From: Aldrovandia affinis
Taxonomy: Eukaryota; Chordata; Actinopteri; Notacanthiformes; Halosauridae
Assembly: GCA_029706075.1 (NCBI GenBank)
Contig: JAINUG010000309.1
Location: 400,001 to 464,000 of the forward strand
Reading direction: 5' to 3'
DNA: 64,000 nt
Shown: positions 35,906 through 47,055 of the stretch, piece by piece
How positions within the stretch are numbered: the stretch's first letter is position 1
Layout: every line of letters starts with the position of its first letter
The notes under the pieces: model-generated
What the model saw: only the letters and a program-made list of their open reading frames with translations
Databases searched by the model: none
Told to the model about the DNA's origin: nothing
Position numbers and translations under genes: made by a program

Positions 35906-37040
35906 AAAAAAAGAAAATAGTAGGTCTACTGTTTGAAATTGAAATACATTTAAGATATATGGCAAAGTTTTGAACATTCAAAATGCAATTCAGAGTAATT
36001 CGGTTAAAAAAAAAGAAATCGCACTTTGACACCCATTTTAAGATACTGCCATCTGCAAATCCAACTGACCTATTACACTGCAAAGTGACAATAACTACAA
36101 TATACAAACTTAAAGGCTCTGAAAACTCAATGGCAAAATAAAAACACAAATTAATAACTGAAACAAATACTACATCTAATCAATCATTCTATCATTTTTT
36201 TCTATCATGAATACATTAATTAATAGATGAATACATCTTTACCCTAGTATTTTAGTCATTCATTAATAGATGCATAACACAGTAGCCCATACAATAGTTA
36301 TTTTCATTACTTTTAATGTTTGCGCCTGTCGCTGGAAGCTATGAATTCCTTACAGATAATTGTTCGGTCTAAGAGATAAAGTTTGTGTTTGTGTTAGGTT
36401 AAACTCATCGGGAAATTAGCTAAGGTTCTACATGACCACAGGCAGTGACTACTAGTTTCGTACACTAGCTAGCTAACAATTAATAACAAGACAGACATTC
36501 AAATAGCTCTAGCTGGCCGAAACACTCACACTCACATGATGGTTCCGCATCAGGACATTTCTTCTGTGTGTTTTCTGCCTTTTTCCGGACATTCTGATCT
36601 CAGTGAGGGTAGTCTAATTAAGAGTTGGCCAAACGTGGAACACCCTAGCCAGTTCGCTAAACTAACAGGTATGTTACTTAGCGTGATGCAGAGAAACTTG
36701 CGAGGTAGCTTGCTGGAGTTGACTCGCAGAACATTGATTTAGATTAAGTCGAGTGTTAATGAACCTTCCCGGAGACTCATGATATGAGCATCCGTCTGCA
36801 TAACAATCTGATCTCAACTAACTACTTACCTATACCAACCAGTGAGTGACAGCGCCCAGCACAACCGATCCGAATAAATCACACACACCTGTGGGACTGT
36901 ACCATCACCGGAGGGGTTTTAATCGGGGGGGGGCTCTACGACAGTAACAAAACAAAGCAATTGGAGATGTCCATTTTCAAAGATATGCTGTGATAACGTC
37001 AGTGCGTTTAATACAATCGTATTTAAGCTTAGCAAACGGA
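35906..37040. other. AT-rich intergenic DNA, no gene seen
   Basis: No repeats or exons are recognised over about 1.1 kb. Two short T- and A-rich tracts are present. Confidence 0.35.
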
Positions 37041-37044
37041 GACT

Positions 37045-37265
37045 TAGGGGGAATTTGATTGAGGTTTTTAAATTCATAAAAGGTATTAACAAAGTGAAAT
37101 ACCAAAGATTTTTTAAGATAAGTGGGGCCAGCAGAACAACAGGCCACAGGTGGAAATTAGTTAAAGGCAAATTCTGCACGGATATTAGGACGTTTTTCTT
37201 TACAGAGAGAGTTGTCAATGCCTGGAACAGCTTGCCAGGTCGGGTAGTAGAGGCAGAAACACTTG
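37045..37265 (+). mobile_element. CR1-like LINE ORF2 C-terminal fragment
   Basis: The plus strand encodes [40 protein letters not shown] and [20 protein letters not shown]. This is the RVVNxWNSLP signature at the end of CR1-type reverse transcriptase ORFs. It is truncated at both ends. Confidence 0.8.
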
Positions 37266-39062
37266 TCGTTTACTCTTTCAGCCCAGACGTGTCACTTATT
37301 TTCCTTATTTCACAAACAACAATGCGCACTGCTCTACATTGGCAGCAATTTAAAGACAAACATTGTTGTTTGTCTCACGTTGGGCTCAGTTTGGCAACTT
37401 CTCAAAGACTGGGTTAAGGAAGAGTGCAAGTTACAGATGTCCACATTCACATGCACCGCGAATCGTTTGCTTTTGAAATGGAAATCCCGATAGAACCCGG
37501 ATGGTATCCTGAAGTTCTGCGCATGACTCTCCACGCAAAGTAATTTAGCGATTGCTCCCTCGCTTAAACCAAGCAAATACTACATGTTTTGACACAGGAT
37601 GTTAAAATGATACACTGTCTAAATGACCCCCTCCCCTCTCCTACTCAACCGAGACAAAGGCGATGGATTAGTGGCCTTAAGTCCCAGCCCTCTTCAAGAA
37701 AATAACCTGCATCATGTCATTCTGGGCATGGTGAATTGCATATAACAAAAAATACATTCATATACGAAATTATATATGACAGTCGAGTGCCCCAAGTATG
37801 CTATTACAGGTACTCAACTCATTTACGCCCGACAGAAGAATATATTGGTTGAGTTATAGACATTTTCTCCTGAAAATTGGCGAACGGCTCCATCTGGTGG
37901 TTAAACCTATATTAAACCTATAAAGATGGCTTCGTTTTTACCCCGTTTCGCTGTCTTGCCTGTCAATGAAATTTCACTAAGCACATCTATAAGCAGTGCT
38001 CTCAAAAACCAAATGAACCATCTGTTATGTTTCTTTTTTAGGTCTTTTAAATGCCATACGAGTTCAGCTCACTGCGGAGAGAGGAAAAGAGTAGGCCTAC
38101 CCAGAAATTACTACTCGGAAGCACTCGTTGTAAAGACATTCGAATGACAACCACAGCGCACTCAATCGAGCCAATTCCGCAAACCCACGTAAAGGCCATT
38201 TAATTTAAGGCTGGATTCCACGGAACTTAAACAAAAAACCCCACCGATTCAGTTGGCAGAAGAAGCCTTTTATTATAAATTCACTGCCCATTAAACCAGC
38301 AGTTTTGAGTGGCTTTCCTTGACGAGATGACTCGGGGGCTCACGGCCGGTGACGATCGCTCCGCTAATCTGCCGGTTTCACGGTCACACCGGGAGGAACC
38401 CGTTCTCTCGGGAGCTGGAGCGGTAGAGTAGTTTGGTGAAGCTCCTCTTGTCAGCTGGGCCTGTGTTCAGTCCCAGGGCACGGGTTGCGCTTCGTTCTCC
38501 TCGTTTGAGAGCTTTACTGTTCCCCCGGGGTCCTCGTTAGGGTAGGATGTGGAAAATCTATGGCGCGCTATACAGCGTAATAAAGTAAAATACTGCGACC
38601 GGATGGCTTGGCGCCGGATAACGTTTTACATTCTGCCGAGTGGCAGGCAGGCGAGTCTTTCTAATTTAGCGGTTTTAAAACAAACGAGTTCTCATTATCC
38701 GCGGGCACAGCTGGATGTTAACTTTATCACATCGAAGCATCAAACGCTTCACCGGTCCGACAGTTTTAACTCGATGTCACGGAAGCTGCATGGGGCACAA
38801 CTGGGGAAATAAAATAAAATATTTAAATTACGTAATGTAATCTATGATCGCGAACGGGTCAAAGTTCAAACATATTTTAACTTTATTTTTATATAAAATA
38901 CATTATTTTACAGTGAAGTCTGAGTTTAGGGGGTAAATGGTGCCGATTCGATCAATTACACACGACCCCACCAGCAAGAGACTCAAGAGGAATAAAATCA
39001 TCATCACCATCACAAGACATTCACACACTGGTACTGTTTCACAATTAAGACATTCATTTAAT
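37266..39062. other. Intergenic; CpG-richer patch at about 38320-38560
   Basis: Low-repeat sequence. The patch around 38320-38560 is noticeably richer in CG dinucleotides than its surroundings and could be part of a promoter or a noncoding exon, but no open frame supports a coding exon. Confidence 0.3.
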
Positions 39063-39070
39063 ACTCCAGT

Positions 39071-40171
39071 CAGGGTTTCCGTTATCCGGTAATTACCGTT
39101 TTTTTAACCGGGAAAATCTGTTGAAGTCCGACATATTTAAATCTCTCCGGTCATAATGCCCGGTGAAAATAATTCCCTCTAAGCAGTTTGAATTGTATTA
39201 AAACAGGCTAAAATTTAATTTCCACATATCATTCTATTAAAAAATGAATCTTTATTCATAGGCTAGCCTATGCGATTAACAAAATAATCGTTACAGTTGT
39301 TTCATTGTTGCTTCACTCTGATAAAGCGCGCGCTCGGATTGAATGCCGTAGCCTGCCTAACCACCATCAGCGAAATCTATCCCGAGTGGGCCACACTGGC
39401 CAAGGTAGCCTGCTTGATCCCAGTCTCCAGTGTGCCAGCAGAGAGGGTTCTCTCTGCAGAACCGAATCAAAACAGCGCAGCGAAGTCGCCTTGGGGAGGA
39501 CAAGGTCGCAAGGTTTATGCGCATTGCAAGCTGTGGAGAGACACTTGGCACCTTTGATTTTAAGTGGGCAGCTGCACGCTTCACTGCTGCGAAGTAAAAT
39601 GATATGAGCCAGCAATGGGTTATTTTTTTTGTTTGTTTTCAAAGAGTTTTTATTTCTATTTTATTTGATCTGAGAAAAGGTCTGTAGGGAACGGAAATGA
39701 TTTGATTTCAAGTCGGCAGCAGCACGCCGTAATTAAAATGTTATGAGCCAGATAGGCCTACATGTACATTTTGTTTGTTTGCAAATAGTTTTTATTCTGT
39801 TTTATTTTATCTGATAATATGTAGGCCTAAAGCTGAAGGAAATTCTTTGTGTTTACGTGTTGCCCCAACGAACGTAGGCTAGCGTAATATTTATTTATTT
39901 ATTTTTAAAATAGCGTTATGCACGTGAGTCTATTGACGGGACTTATTTTATTTGGAATATAATGTATAAGCAAAAGTAGCCTACTTTTCAATAAAAAATA
40001 TTGTAAATCTACATGCCTTGATGATGTCATTCTTTATATAGCCTGCCTATCAATTGTTATTACGTTTAATAAACACAGATAATATTTGACCTGAATTTCT
40101 CCCATTTGTCCGGGACATAAAAATCTTCCAGGACACGTGGACCGGCACCATTTTTTCTAACGGAAACCTTG
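39071..40171 (+). mobile_element. hAT transposon with TIRs and 8-bp target duplication, decayed
   Basis: This 1101-bp element starts CAGGGTTTCCGTTA and ends TAACGGAAACCTTG, a 14-bp inverted repeat with one mismatch. It is flanked by a perfect 8-bp direct repeat ACTCCAGT (39063-39070 and 40172-40179), the hAT signature. Inside, about 39325-39600 (plus) keeps the C-terminal dimerisation region: YPEWATLAKVACLIPVSSV, then AERV, and in other frames MRI-ASCGETLGTFDFKW-like sequence. Frame breaks and the absence of the catalytic part show it is an internally deleted, nonautonomous derivative. Mobility would have depended on a transposase made elsewhere. Confidence 0.9.
39325..39600 (+). pseudogene. 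hAT transposase C-terminal (hATC) remnant
   Basis: The residues VACLIPVSSVPAERV match the conserved hATC dimerisation segment. After AERVLSA the frame shifts at least once. No start, zinc finger or RNase-H-like core remains within the element. Confidence 0.8.
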
Positions 40172-40179
40172 ACTCCAGT

Positions 40180-40380
40180 ACAAAAATGTACATTTCCATG
40201 TTTCTGAGGAACACATCAATTTGGGGGAGAAACCCCCCAAAATAAAATCAGAAAGACAGACAGAAATAAGGGCCATGGAATTTCTTTAAATCCTCACACA
40301 AATTGTACACAAAGTTTCAAAGCAGTCAGCCAGCCTCACTATACACAGCTCTCCAGACTCTGATTAAACCTCTAAAGGGA
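40180..40380. other. Intergenic, no gene seen
   Basis: Short AT-rich gap between the hAT element and the SINE. Confidence 0.4.
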
Positions 40381-40382
40381 TG

Positions 40383-40775
40383 ATGGATAGCGTAGCGGTC
40401 TAACGCACCGTATCTTGGCTGGTCCTGTACGAGTGTGCGCTGCCTGTCAGGGACGCGGTTCTAAACCCGTCTCTACCAGACCGGCCCTGGTCATCAGCCC
40501 CGATCGGGGGGGGTGTTTGGCTGTCTGCCCCAGGGGGGGGGGGGAGGGTGAGCCGGCTCGGGTCCGCCGTGAAGCACGTAAGGGAGTCTCCAGAACGTGG
40601 GTGGGGGAATTCCATCTCAAAGGAAGCAGAGTTCTCTGCCCTCTGAGAATTAGTTTGCCTCATAGAGACGATCCGCGGACTCGTGTGGGGGAGGGTAAAT
40701 CTAAATAGATAGGGGGTGTAATTGGCCACTAAATTGGGAGAAAAACGGGAAAAAATCTGAAAAAACCCCACAAAA
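40383..40775 (+). mobile_element. tRNA-derived SINE (family B), full length reference copy
   Basis: The A-box-like region is GATAGCGTAGCGGTCTAACG and the B-box-like region is GCGGTTCTAAACCCGTC. The body has CAGCCCCGATCGGGG, CCAGAACGTGGGTGGGGG and GAGAATTAGTTTGCCTCATA, and the end is GTAATTGGCCACTAAATTGG plus A-rich tail. At about 390 bp it is the most complete family B copy. It sits about 95 bp downstream of the rrp36 stop codon, so the rrp36 3' end may lie in or near it. Confidence 0.9.
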
Positions 40776-40870
40776 AACCCCCCCTCAAGCGAGGCGACAG
40801 AGTAGCACTTTGAGAAAGACGAGGGCTGAATCTCCTCCCCCCCCCCATCCGAATGTCCGGGGGGGGGCGG

Positions 40871-43800
40871 TCACTGGGGCTTGAGCTGGAAGGGCAGCTT
40901 CCTGCGGTCTTTGGCGGCGTTCCTCTTCCTCTTCTTGCTCAGGAAGTTGTCCAGCTTCCCGCTCCTCTTCAGGTCGCCATACTTGGCGGCGAGCTCCAGT
41001 CTGCGCTGGTCGCCTAGGAGACGGGGCGAGACCAACCCTTTATTTACAAACTCCCCAGATCATCATTACTATACTGATCCTGGAGAACCAGCCCTTTATT
41101 TACACACTCCCCAGATCATCATTATTATACTGATCCTGGATTTCATGACAGATTTTAACTGGAGATAATGTAGATACTGTTCTTTCCCAACATCGTACTT
41201 CTGGACCAAGTCTTTGAATGTTATGAAAAATGTGGTGTAGGTGTGTGATGCCTTTTTGTTTCCAGGTGTTAAAGATAAGTGGTGTTTTGTTGAGTTGAAA
41301 GTCAGGGTTATGCCATATCGGGGTGTATTTACAGGATGTCAGTGTGGACTTTGTGATTTTGTGGATTTTCCACCAAGCTGTCAGAGTCATTGAGATTACG
41401 GTGTTCCTAAAACAGTCATGGTGTTATATGGCTGTACTGAGAAACGGTAAATCTGTGACACTCTGATTGTTCTATTTCTATCCATGGGTTGTTCTGTTGG
41501 TTAGGGTGTATCCCATTTCTGATGTACTGAAGCTGGTTTGCTAGATAGTAGTGGTGGAAATTTGGAGCTTCTAGACCTCCTTGAATTTTGGTTTTCTGCA
41601 GAGCGGCCAGTTTAACCCGGGGTTTCTTATTTCTCCAATAGAATTTGACTTGTTATGGAGTCGAGTGTTTGAAACCAGTTGGTGGTGGGCTGGGTCGGGA
41701 TCAGTGTGAAAAGATCGTTTCTCAGATGAAAGGTTCACTTGGCGGCCTGGAGCTGAGACACCGTTATTAAAATATATAATTTTGTTCTGAGTAACATTAT
41801 TGAATATTATATGATAGTAGTTTTGTACATTTTTTAAATCAGAGTGGGCCTGTGGGGCTGTGGGAGGTGTTTGTGTGGGAGGTTCTGTGTAACATTGTTG
41901 TTGAAAGGATTAAAATAAACCTGCGCTGCTCTCTTTCGGGTTCCTGTGGTGTGTGTGAGATGGGGGGTGTGGTTTGTGTGGTGTGTGTGTGAGGTAAGGG
42001 GTGTGGTTTGTGTGAGGTAAGGGGTGTGGTTTGTGTGGTGTGTGTGAGATGGGGGTGTGTGGTTTGTGTGAGGTAAGGGGTGTGGTGTGTGTGAGGTAAG
42101 GGGTAAGGGGTGTGTGGTTGCTCTGGACTGGGGGGTATAAACTCACCCTTGTTGAGGTAGAAGGGTCTCTGTCCCTCTCCCACCATCTCCCTGTGAGTCC
42201 TCTTCATCTCCAGCTCCTTCTCCCTCTTCATCTTCTGCCTCTCATGGGCCTTCTCCTGGTTCACCTGAGGAGCACAGCACACACCTGAGCCACACACCTG
42301 AGTCACACACCTGAGCCACACAGCACACACCTGAGCCACACACCTGAGTCACACAGCACACACACACCTGAGTCACACACACACACCTGAGTCACACACC
42401 ACACCTGAGGAGCACAGCACACACACCTGAGCCACACACCTGAGTCACACACACACACCTGAGTCACACACCTGAGTCACACAGCACACACACACCTGAC
42501 ACACACACACACACACCTGAGTCACACACCTGAGCCTCTGCTCTTTCCCCTCTCTCCCCCACCTGTGCCTCCCCCTCTCTGGGGGTAACTCACCATCCTC
42601 TTCAGCAGCAGCTCCAGCTGTTCCTTCTTCTTCGCTGATTTGACCGAGCGAAGCCTCTTCTGCACCACCTGCAGCACAGACCAGACACAGAGCCACGCCC
42701 GCTCATAAACCACTGACCTGCAGCACAGACCAGACACAGAGACACGCCCGCTATTAAACCACCAACCTGCAGCACAGAGCCACGCCCGCTCATAAACCAC
42801 TGACCTGCAGACCTAGTTAGGGGGCTAACCGCTGAAAGTGTGGACAACCTTAACAGAGCAAGAGATTGGCTGTAACAAAAACCAGCACACACACACAGGG
42901 GCCCAGGACCAAGTTTGGAACCACTGCACTAATATGTCTTTTTTTATTTTAATTTTGTTTCTGATTTTATCCCATTTTCTCCCAATTTGGTAGCCAATTA
43001 GACCTGCAATTTTTTTCATGTCAATCCCCCTAGTAATGTGAATTCGCTGCCGTAGTCCTGCGACCGGTAGTGACGAAGGCGAAGTAACGTCTCCTCCGAG
43101 ACGGCACTCGCCAAGCCGTCGACCGTAACCCGGTACTACAGGGCCACTCTTATGCGCAGCGAACGTCCTGTCGGCTTCCCTCCCCCCTCCCTGGGGCGGA
43201 CAGCCAATCGCCGCCCCTGGTGGCGCTCGCGGCCAGAGACAGCGAGACGGGGAATTGAACCCCGGTCTCCGTGGCCAGCGTCGGATGTCTGTCTAACACT
43301 GTGTGTGATGTGTGTGAACAGTGAGACCCTGATGAAGCGCACACACAGCCCCCATGAACCCACGTGGCAGTCTCATGAGGGAATCCATACCTGCATTTCT
43401 TTTCTCTTCAGGTCCTGAATGAAGCCGTATGTCTGCTCGAAGATCTCTGGCTTGTATTCCCCAGACAGGTCATCAAAGCGAGGGTCCCTCAACACCTGAA
43501 AAACAGCCGCAGAATTCTTCATTAAGAGACGAAACCTTCAAACTCCACACCTCACACACTCCACCTGCACTGCACATCAGCACTTCTTCTGCAAGAAAGA
43601 AAGGGTTTGAAACCAGAAACCAGACTTTAAAACTGATTCCGTTTTAAAGTCTGCTCTACACACACACACACACAGACAGACAAGAGACACAGAGGGAGAC
43701 AGACACACATGCACACAGACAGACACATATACATATACAGACATGCACGCACACACACACACAGACATAGACACACACATATATACATGCAGACAGACGT

Positions 43801-44958
43801 ACGTACGTACAAACAGACACACACACAGAGACAAACATACATAGAAACATTATCCCCCCAATGTTCAGCATATAAAATCCCCATGTTGACCCTGTCCTGT
43901 GCAATAACTACCCCTCAGTGTGCCAGTAATGATATATGTGTGCCAGTAATGATTTGTGCCAGTGTGCCAGTAATGATATATTTGGTGGCAGTGTAGTGTA
44001 GTGGTTAGGGAACTGGACTTGTAATGCAAAATCTGAGCAAGGTACTGAACTGCTTCAGTAAATATCCAGCTGTATAAATTGATTGTGTGTAAATAAATGT
44101 AAACTGTGTAAGTTCCTCTGGGTAAGAGCGCTAAATGTCTGTGGACTATGATTGTTCTCACCATGTATTAATGCACATCTTGTAAGTCGCTCTGGATAAG
44201 AGCATCTGCTAAATGCTGTAAATGTAAAATGTAAACACTCAAACCCAGGCGAGGTGACACATTAAACAACCCGTTCCGGACGAACTTCCTGGGAGCTCAG
44301 CTCGTCAGACTGGTCTGAAAAACGATGCTACCTCTCAATTACGAAGATTACGCAACGTAGTTAACGAAGACATCCTGCTAGGCCAGCAGCCACTCTTGAC
44401 TGATTAAAATGTTTCTGGAAACGCTTGGCTGAACACCATCGTTTAAATATAATAAGGTGAGAGCTGGTTCAGCCAGGGCCTCAAAGGGCACCGTATCGAT
44501 TAGCACTCGCTTATGCTAATCAATAACCTCAAACTTTACACACTTACCGATTTTTTGACATGCACCACTTGTCTTAGAAAGGGAGCAGGCCTCTTTGCGG
44601 ATATCTCTGTCGGTCTACAAAAGAAAAACAAAGTGTTTTTACAAACAGATTAGGCAACGGAGCTCATCGCCCAGGTGATGGCGCTGTTTCAGTGTGGCTC
44701 TGATCTCAAGTTTAGCAACATCACTCGATCTCCTGATAAGACATTAATTAAAGACATTAGTGCAAAGTCAGAAGATTTCAGAAAAGGCCAATCCAGAGTC
44801 TGTGACAGGGTTCCCACTCAAATCACATTTCCATTTCCCATGGCATTTAAATGACAAATTTAAGGTTTTCAACTACATTTTTTTTGTTGCGACTGATGAC
44901 TTTACTTTCATAACTCATAACACGTTTTTTTGCCAGTGTCAAATACACATCTCATTGC

Positions 44959-45013
<55 letters not shown>

Positions 45014-46234
45014 AAAACTGTGGCAGGTGGCAACAACGGTGGCAGGGGAACAGACATTTTGCGGTACCGTTATCGGAAAATAAGAAATATATATATATAT
45101 ATATATATATATAACGTTACATGGAATCATAAATGTCCATGACAATAATTTTCAATGATTTAAGGTTTTCCCGCGGCGCGTGGGAGCCCTGCTCTGTGCC
45201 GCGTGATAACCCGACGTGAGCGCGGTGGGCGGTGAGCTGTCTCACTCTCAGAGCGCGGTGCGGGCGGTGAGCTGTCTCACTCTCAGAGCGCGGTGCGGGC
45301 GGTGAGCTGTCTCTCTCAGAGGTGGGAGGAGGAGGAGGACGAGGAGGAGGGGGGAGGAGGAGGAGGAAGGGGAGGGGATCACCTGTTCTTGTTCAGCCGT
45401 TTCTTTCTCTCGTGCGCTGCTTTGCTCTTAGCGCCGTACGCCACTTCGTTGTACATCTTCCTCCCAACTTTACTCTGCAGCGCCATAATGTCCTCGAATG
45501 ACATCGTTGATAGTTCTACAACGGGGCAAAGACAGAAATACCACAGTCTACACTTACAATTTACAATATTACTTTGGCTGGTCCAAGACCACAACGTCCA
45601 AATACATTAAAACTGACACCTACGACCCAACTCCAGACAAGTTTAAAATGTAATATTGACAAAGACCGACAAAAAAGGATAGATAAACAGACAGGGATTC
45701 AAGTGCCCCTTCACTATGAAATAAATAATTCACAGAACCGTAGCCTAGCAACAGAACTCCTGGAACACTCGGTACCTCTCTTGATGTCCTCCTCCGTCTG
45801 CAGCCTCCCGTCACTCTGGACACCAGACTGCGTCGCTTCATTAGTGTCACTGTCACCATCTTCCGAACCGCTGTCTGATCCAGCCTCGCCATCGCTGCTA
45901 CCGTCGCTCTCGGCACCTTCTTCGACCTCCTCCTCCTCCTCCTCTTCATCACTATCTGCAGAAGCGCTCGCATCTTCAACCGCCTCATTTTCACTTGAAC
46001 TCTGATCATCATCAGAGTCTTCTTCAACGTCTTGTCGTCCAGCGGTCTTTGAGGAGCTCTGTTTGCTGAACACAGCGAAGTTCGTCTCCAGCTCTCGCTC
46101 CGAGTCCTCGCCGCTGCTGGCCGGTTCTCCGGTCACCTCCCCCGGCTCACCGCCCGGTCACCAGGACCCATTCCGCCCGGAGCTTCTGGGGCGAGTTTGC
46201 GTTTCAGGATCCCCTGCTTTCTCTTGCTGGCCAT
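40871..46234 (-). CDS. rrp36: rrp36, ribosomal RNA processing protein 36 homolog (7 coding exons)
   Basis: RRP36 is a nucleolar factor needed for early cleavages of pre-rRNA on the way to 18S rRNA. Coding exons (minus strand) are 46234-45776, 45515-45383, 44614-44548, 43495-43391, 42668-42594, 42264-42147 and 41013-40871; all introns are GT-AG and phases agree. Exon 1 gives a long acidic N-terminus (SDEEEEEEEVEEGAE), then the family core: MSFEDIMALQSKVGRKMYNE, EISAKRPAPFLRQVVHVKKS, DPRFDDLSGEYKPEIFEQTY, KKKEQLELLLKRM, GQRPFYLNKG and a basic C-terminus (DNFLSKKRKRNAAKDRRKLP). The core matches the vertebrate RRP36 pattern block by block. Exon sizes sum to 1100 nt. The ATG frame meets a TGA in exon 1, and one more G in the five-G run near 46140 would restore it (366 aa). 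The ATG follows directly after a splice acceptor (TTCCCTTCCAG), so a noncoding exon upstream is likely. Confidence 0.92.
41943..42131. repeat. GTGTGAGGTAAGGGGTGTGG repeats in rrp36 intron 6
   Basis: About seven 20-34 bp imperfect units lie just downstream (on the minus strand) of coding exon 6, starting about 16 bp from its splice donor. The motif GAGGTAAGG is a donor-like sequence but on the plus strand, so it does not copy the gene's own donor. Confidence 0.8.
42260..42535 (-). repeat. Tandem repeats of the exon 6 acceptor in rrp36 intron 5
   Basis: About fifteen copies of CTCAGGTGTG on the minus strand fill most of the 329-bp intron 5. The real acceptor reads CTGTGCTCCTCAG then GTGAAC, and the longer context GCTGTGCTCCTCAGGTG recurs once at about 42405-42420. 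The intron is therefore a ladder of acceptor-like CTCAG|GTG sites. Confidence 0.8.
42662..42812 (-). repeat. 49-bp repeats carrying the exon 5 acceptor in rrp36 intron 4
   Basis: On the minus strand each unit contains GTGTCTGGTCTGTGCTGCAG followed by GT; the unit nearest exon 5 is the true 3' splice site. Two further full or partial units lie upstream, the third with a 13-bp deletion. Confidence 0.85.
42950..43300 (-). mobile_element. SINE (family C) in rrp36 intron 4
   Basis: The minus strand has B-box-like GGGTTCAATTCCCCGTC, GCGATTGGCTGTCCGCCCCA, a CTACGGCAGCGAATTCAC-type segment and the end ATTGGCTACCAAATTGGGAG. Confidence 0.8.
43655..43830. repeat. CA/CAGA-rich microsatellite in rrp36 intron 3
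   Basis: Imperfect ACACAGACAG repeat with TACGTACG at about 43798-43809. Confidence 0.85.
43985..44130 (+). mobile_element. SINE (family D), internally deleted, in rrp36 intron 3
   Basis: The head is GTAGTGTAGTGGTTAGGGAA with CTGGACTTGTAA; most of the B-box and middle is deleted, then CAGTAAATATCCAGCTGTAT and TAAGTTCCTCTGGGTAAGAG. Confidence 0.8.
44135..44240 (+). mobile_element. L2 LINE tail in rrp36 intron 3
   Basis: CTATGATTGTTCTCACCATG, then TTAATGCACATCTTGTAAGT and CTCTGGATAAGAGCATCTGC. It abuts the SINE, probably by independent insertion. Confidence 0.75.
44806..45191 (+). mobile_element. hAT-like MITE, copy 2, in rrp36 intron 2
   Basis: The 386-bp element starts CAGGGTTCCCAC and ends GTGGGAGCCCTG. 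Outside, GTCTGTGA (left) and CTCTGTGC (right) match at 6 of 8 positions, consistent with an aged 8-bp target duplication. Internal (TG)n (44963-45010) and (TA)n (45090-45112) lie at the positions where copy 1 has a shorter (TG)n, so the element carried a microsatellite seed. Confidence 0.8.
45215..45325. repeat. 36-bp repeat x 3 in rrp36 intron 2
   Basis: Units contain GAGCGCGGTGCGGGCGGTGA and GCTGTCTCACTCTCA. It lies about 60 bp from the exon 2 donor but does not include it. A GGAGGA-rich patch follows. Confidence 0.85.
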
Positions 46235-46294
46235 CTGGAAGGGAACATGAACTGATGCCTAACGTCGAATGAGCGACGCGTGTTTAGTTATTTC

Positions 46295-46500
46295 TTTTAA
46301 TTCTACCTTTATTTAGCCAGGGGAGCCCATTGAGACCAAGTCTCATTTACAATGGTGCCCTGATTACAAAACAATTATATAAATTACACATAAACAAACA
46401 ATAAGACAAGGACAATAAAAATAGATGAAAGCATCATACAAAATAACAACAATAAGAAGAAACTAGTGTTACAATAGTAGTAATTACAATAGTTACGATA
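46295..46500. mobile_element. Retroposon end in the upstream intron of rrp36
   Basis: CTTTATTTAGCCAGGGGAGC and CCCATTGAGACCAAGTCTC form a widespread fish retroposon 3' motif, followed by an AT-rich end. I recall the motif but not its family name. Confidence 0.5.
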
Positions 46501-46950
46501 ACTTACGATAACTTCAGTTAGTTAACTTCACTCACTTCGACATGCCAATGCCGCAGAGACAGCAGCATTAGCTGTGTAGTGGTGATGAGAGAGCGAATAC
46601 GCTAGCGCTAACTAAGTGCACGGTGAACGGCGGCTGCATATTAGCAAGCCGCTTAGCCACGGTGGCATTCCGAATTCAGCGGTTAAAACCTCAGAATAGT
46701 GTTCTAGTTCTTCACCATATAGCGCCATTAATTTAGACGACGTGGTCATACTGAATTAAGCATTAATTAAATTAAAGTTGCGCTGCATTTTCTGTACGGA
46801 ACAACAACAGTTCCCTGGTTTCAACATAAGGCCTTTACTATTGCTTAAAAAGCTATCAAGCTACCGTTTAGTAATACATAGCTGCCGTGTTAATGAACCG
46901 TGTTCTGCATTGCATTTGATATATCTTAATTAAAAAACAACCATACTTAC

Positions 46951-47050
46951 ACTACAATCTAAATCCGCTAATATTGCTTCGGTTTCTATCCACGTGAGTC
47001 CATGTTTGCTACTTGGCTAGCAAGCTAACTCCACTGTGTGTGTGTCGCAC
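46951..47050 (-). other. Candidate rrp36 5' noncoding exon
   Basis: The minus strand has TTGTAGT followed by GTAAGTATGG, a good splice donor at 46951/46950. It pairs with the acceptor immediately before the rrp36 ATG at 46234. The exon's left limit is set by this donor; the transcription start near 47050 is a guess. It contains a five-codon upstream frame (ATG at 47013, ending TAG) just before the donor. Confidence 0.5.
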
Positions 47051-47055
47051 GACGA

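Noticed and set aside
39297-39607. A domesticated hAT gene
   Set aside because: The segment lies inside an element with TIRs and target duplication and has frame breaks, so it is a transposon relic.
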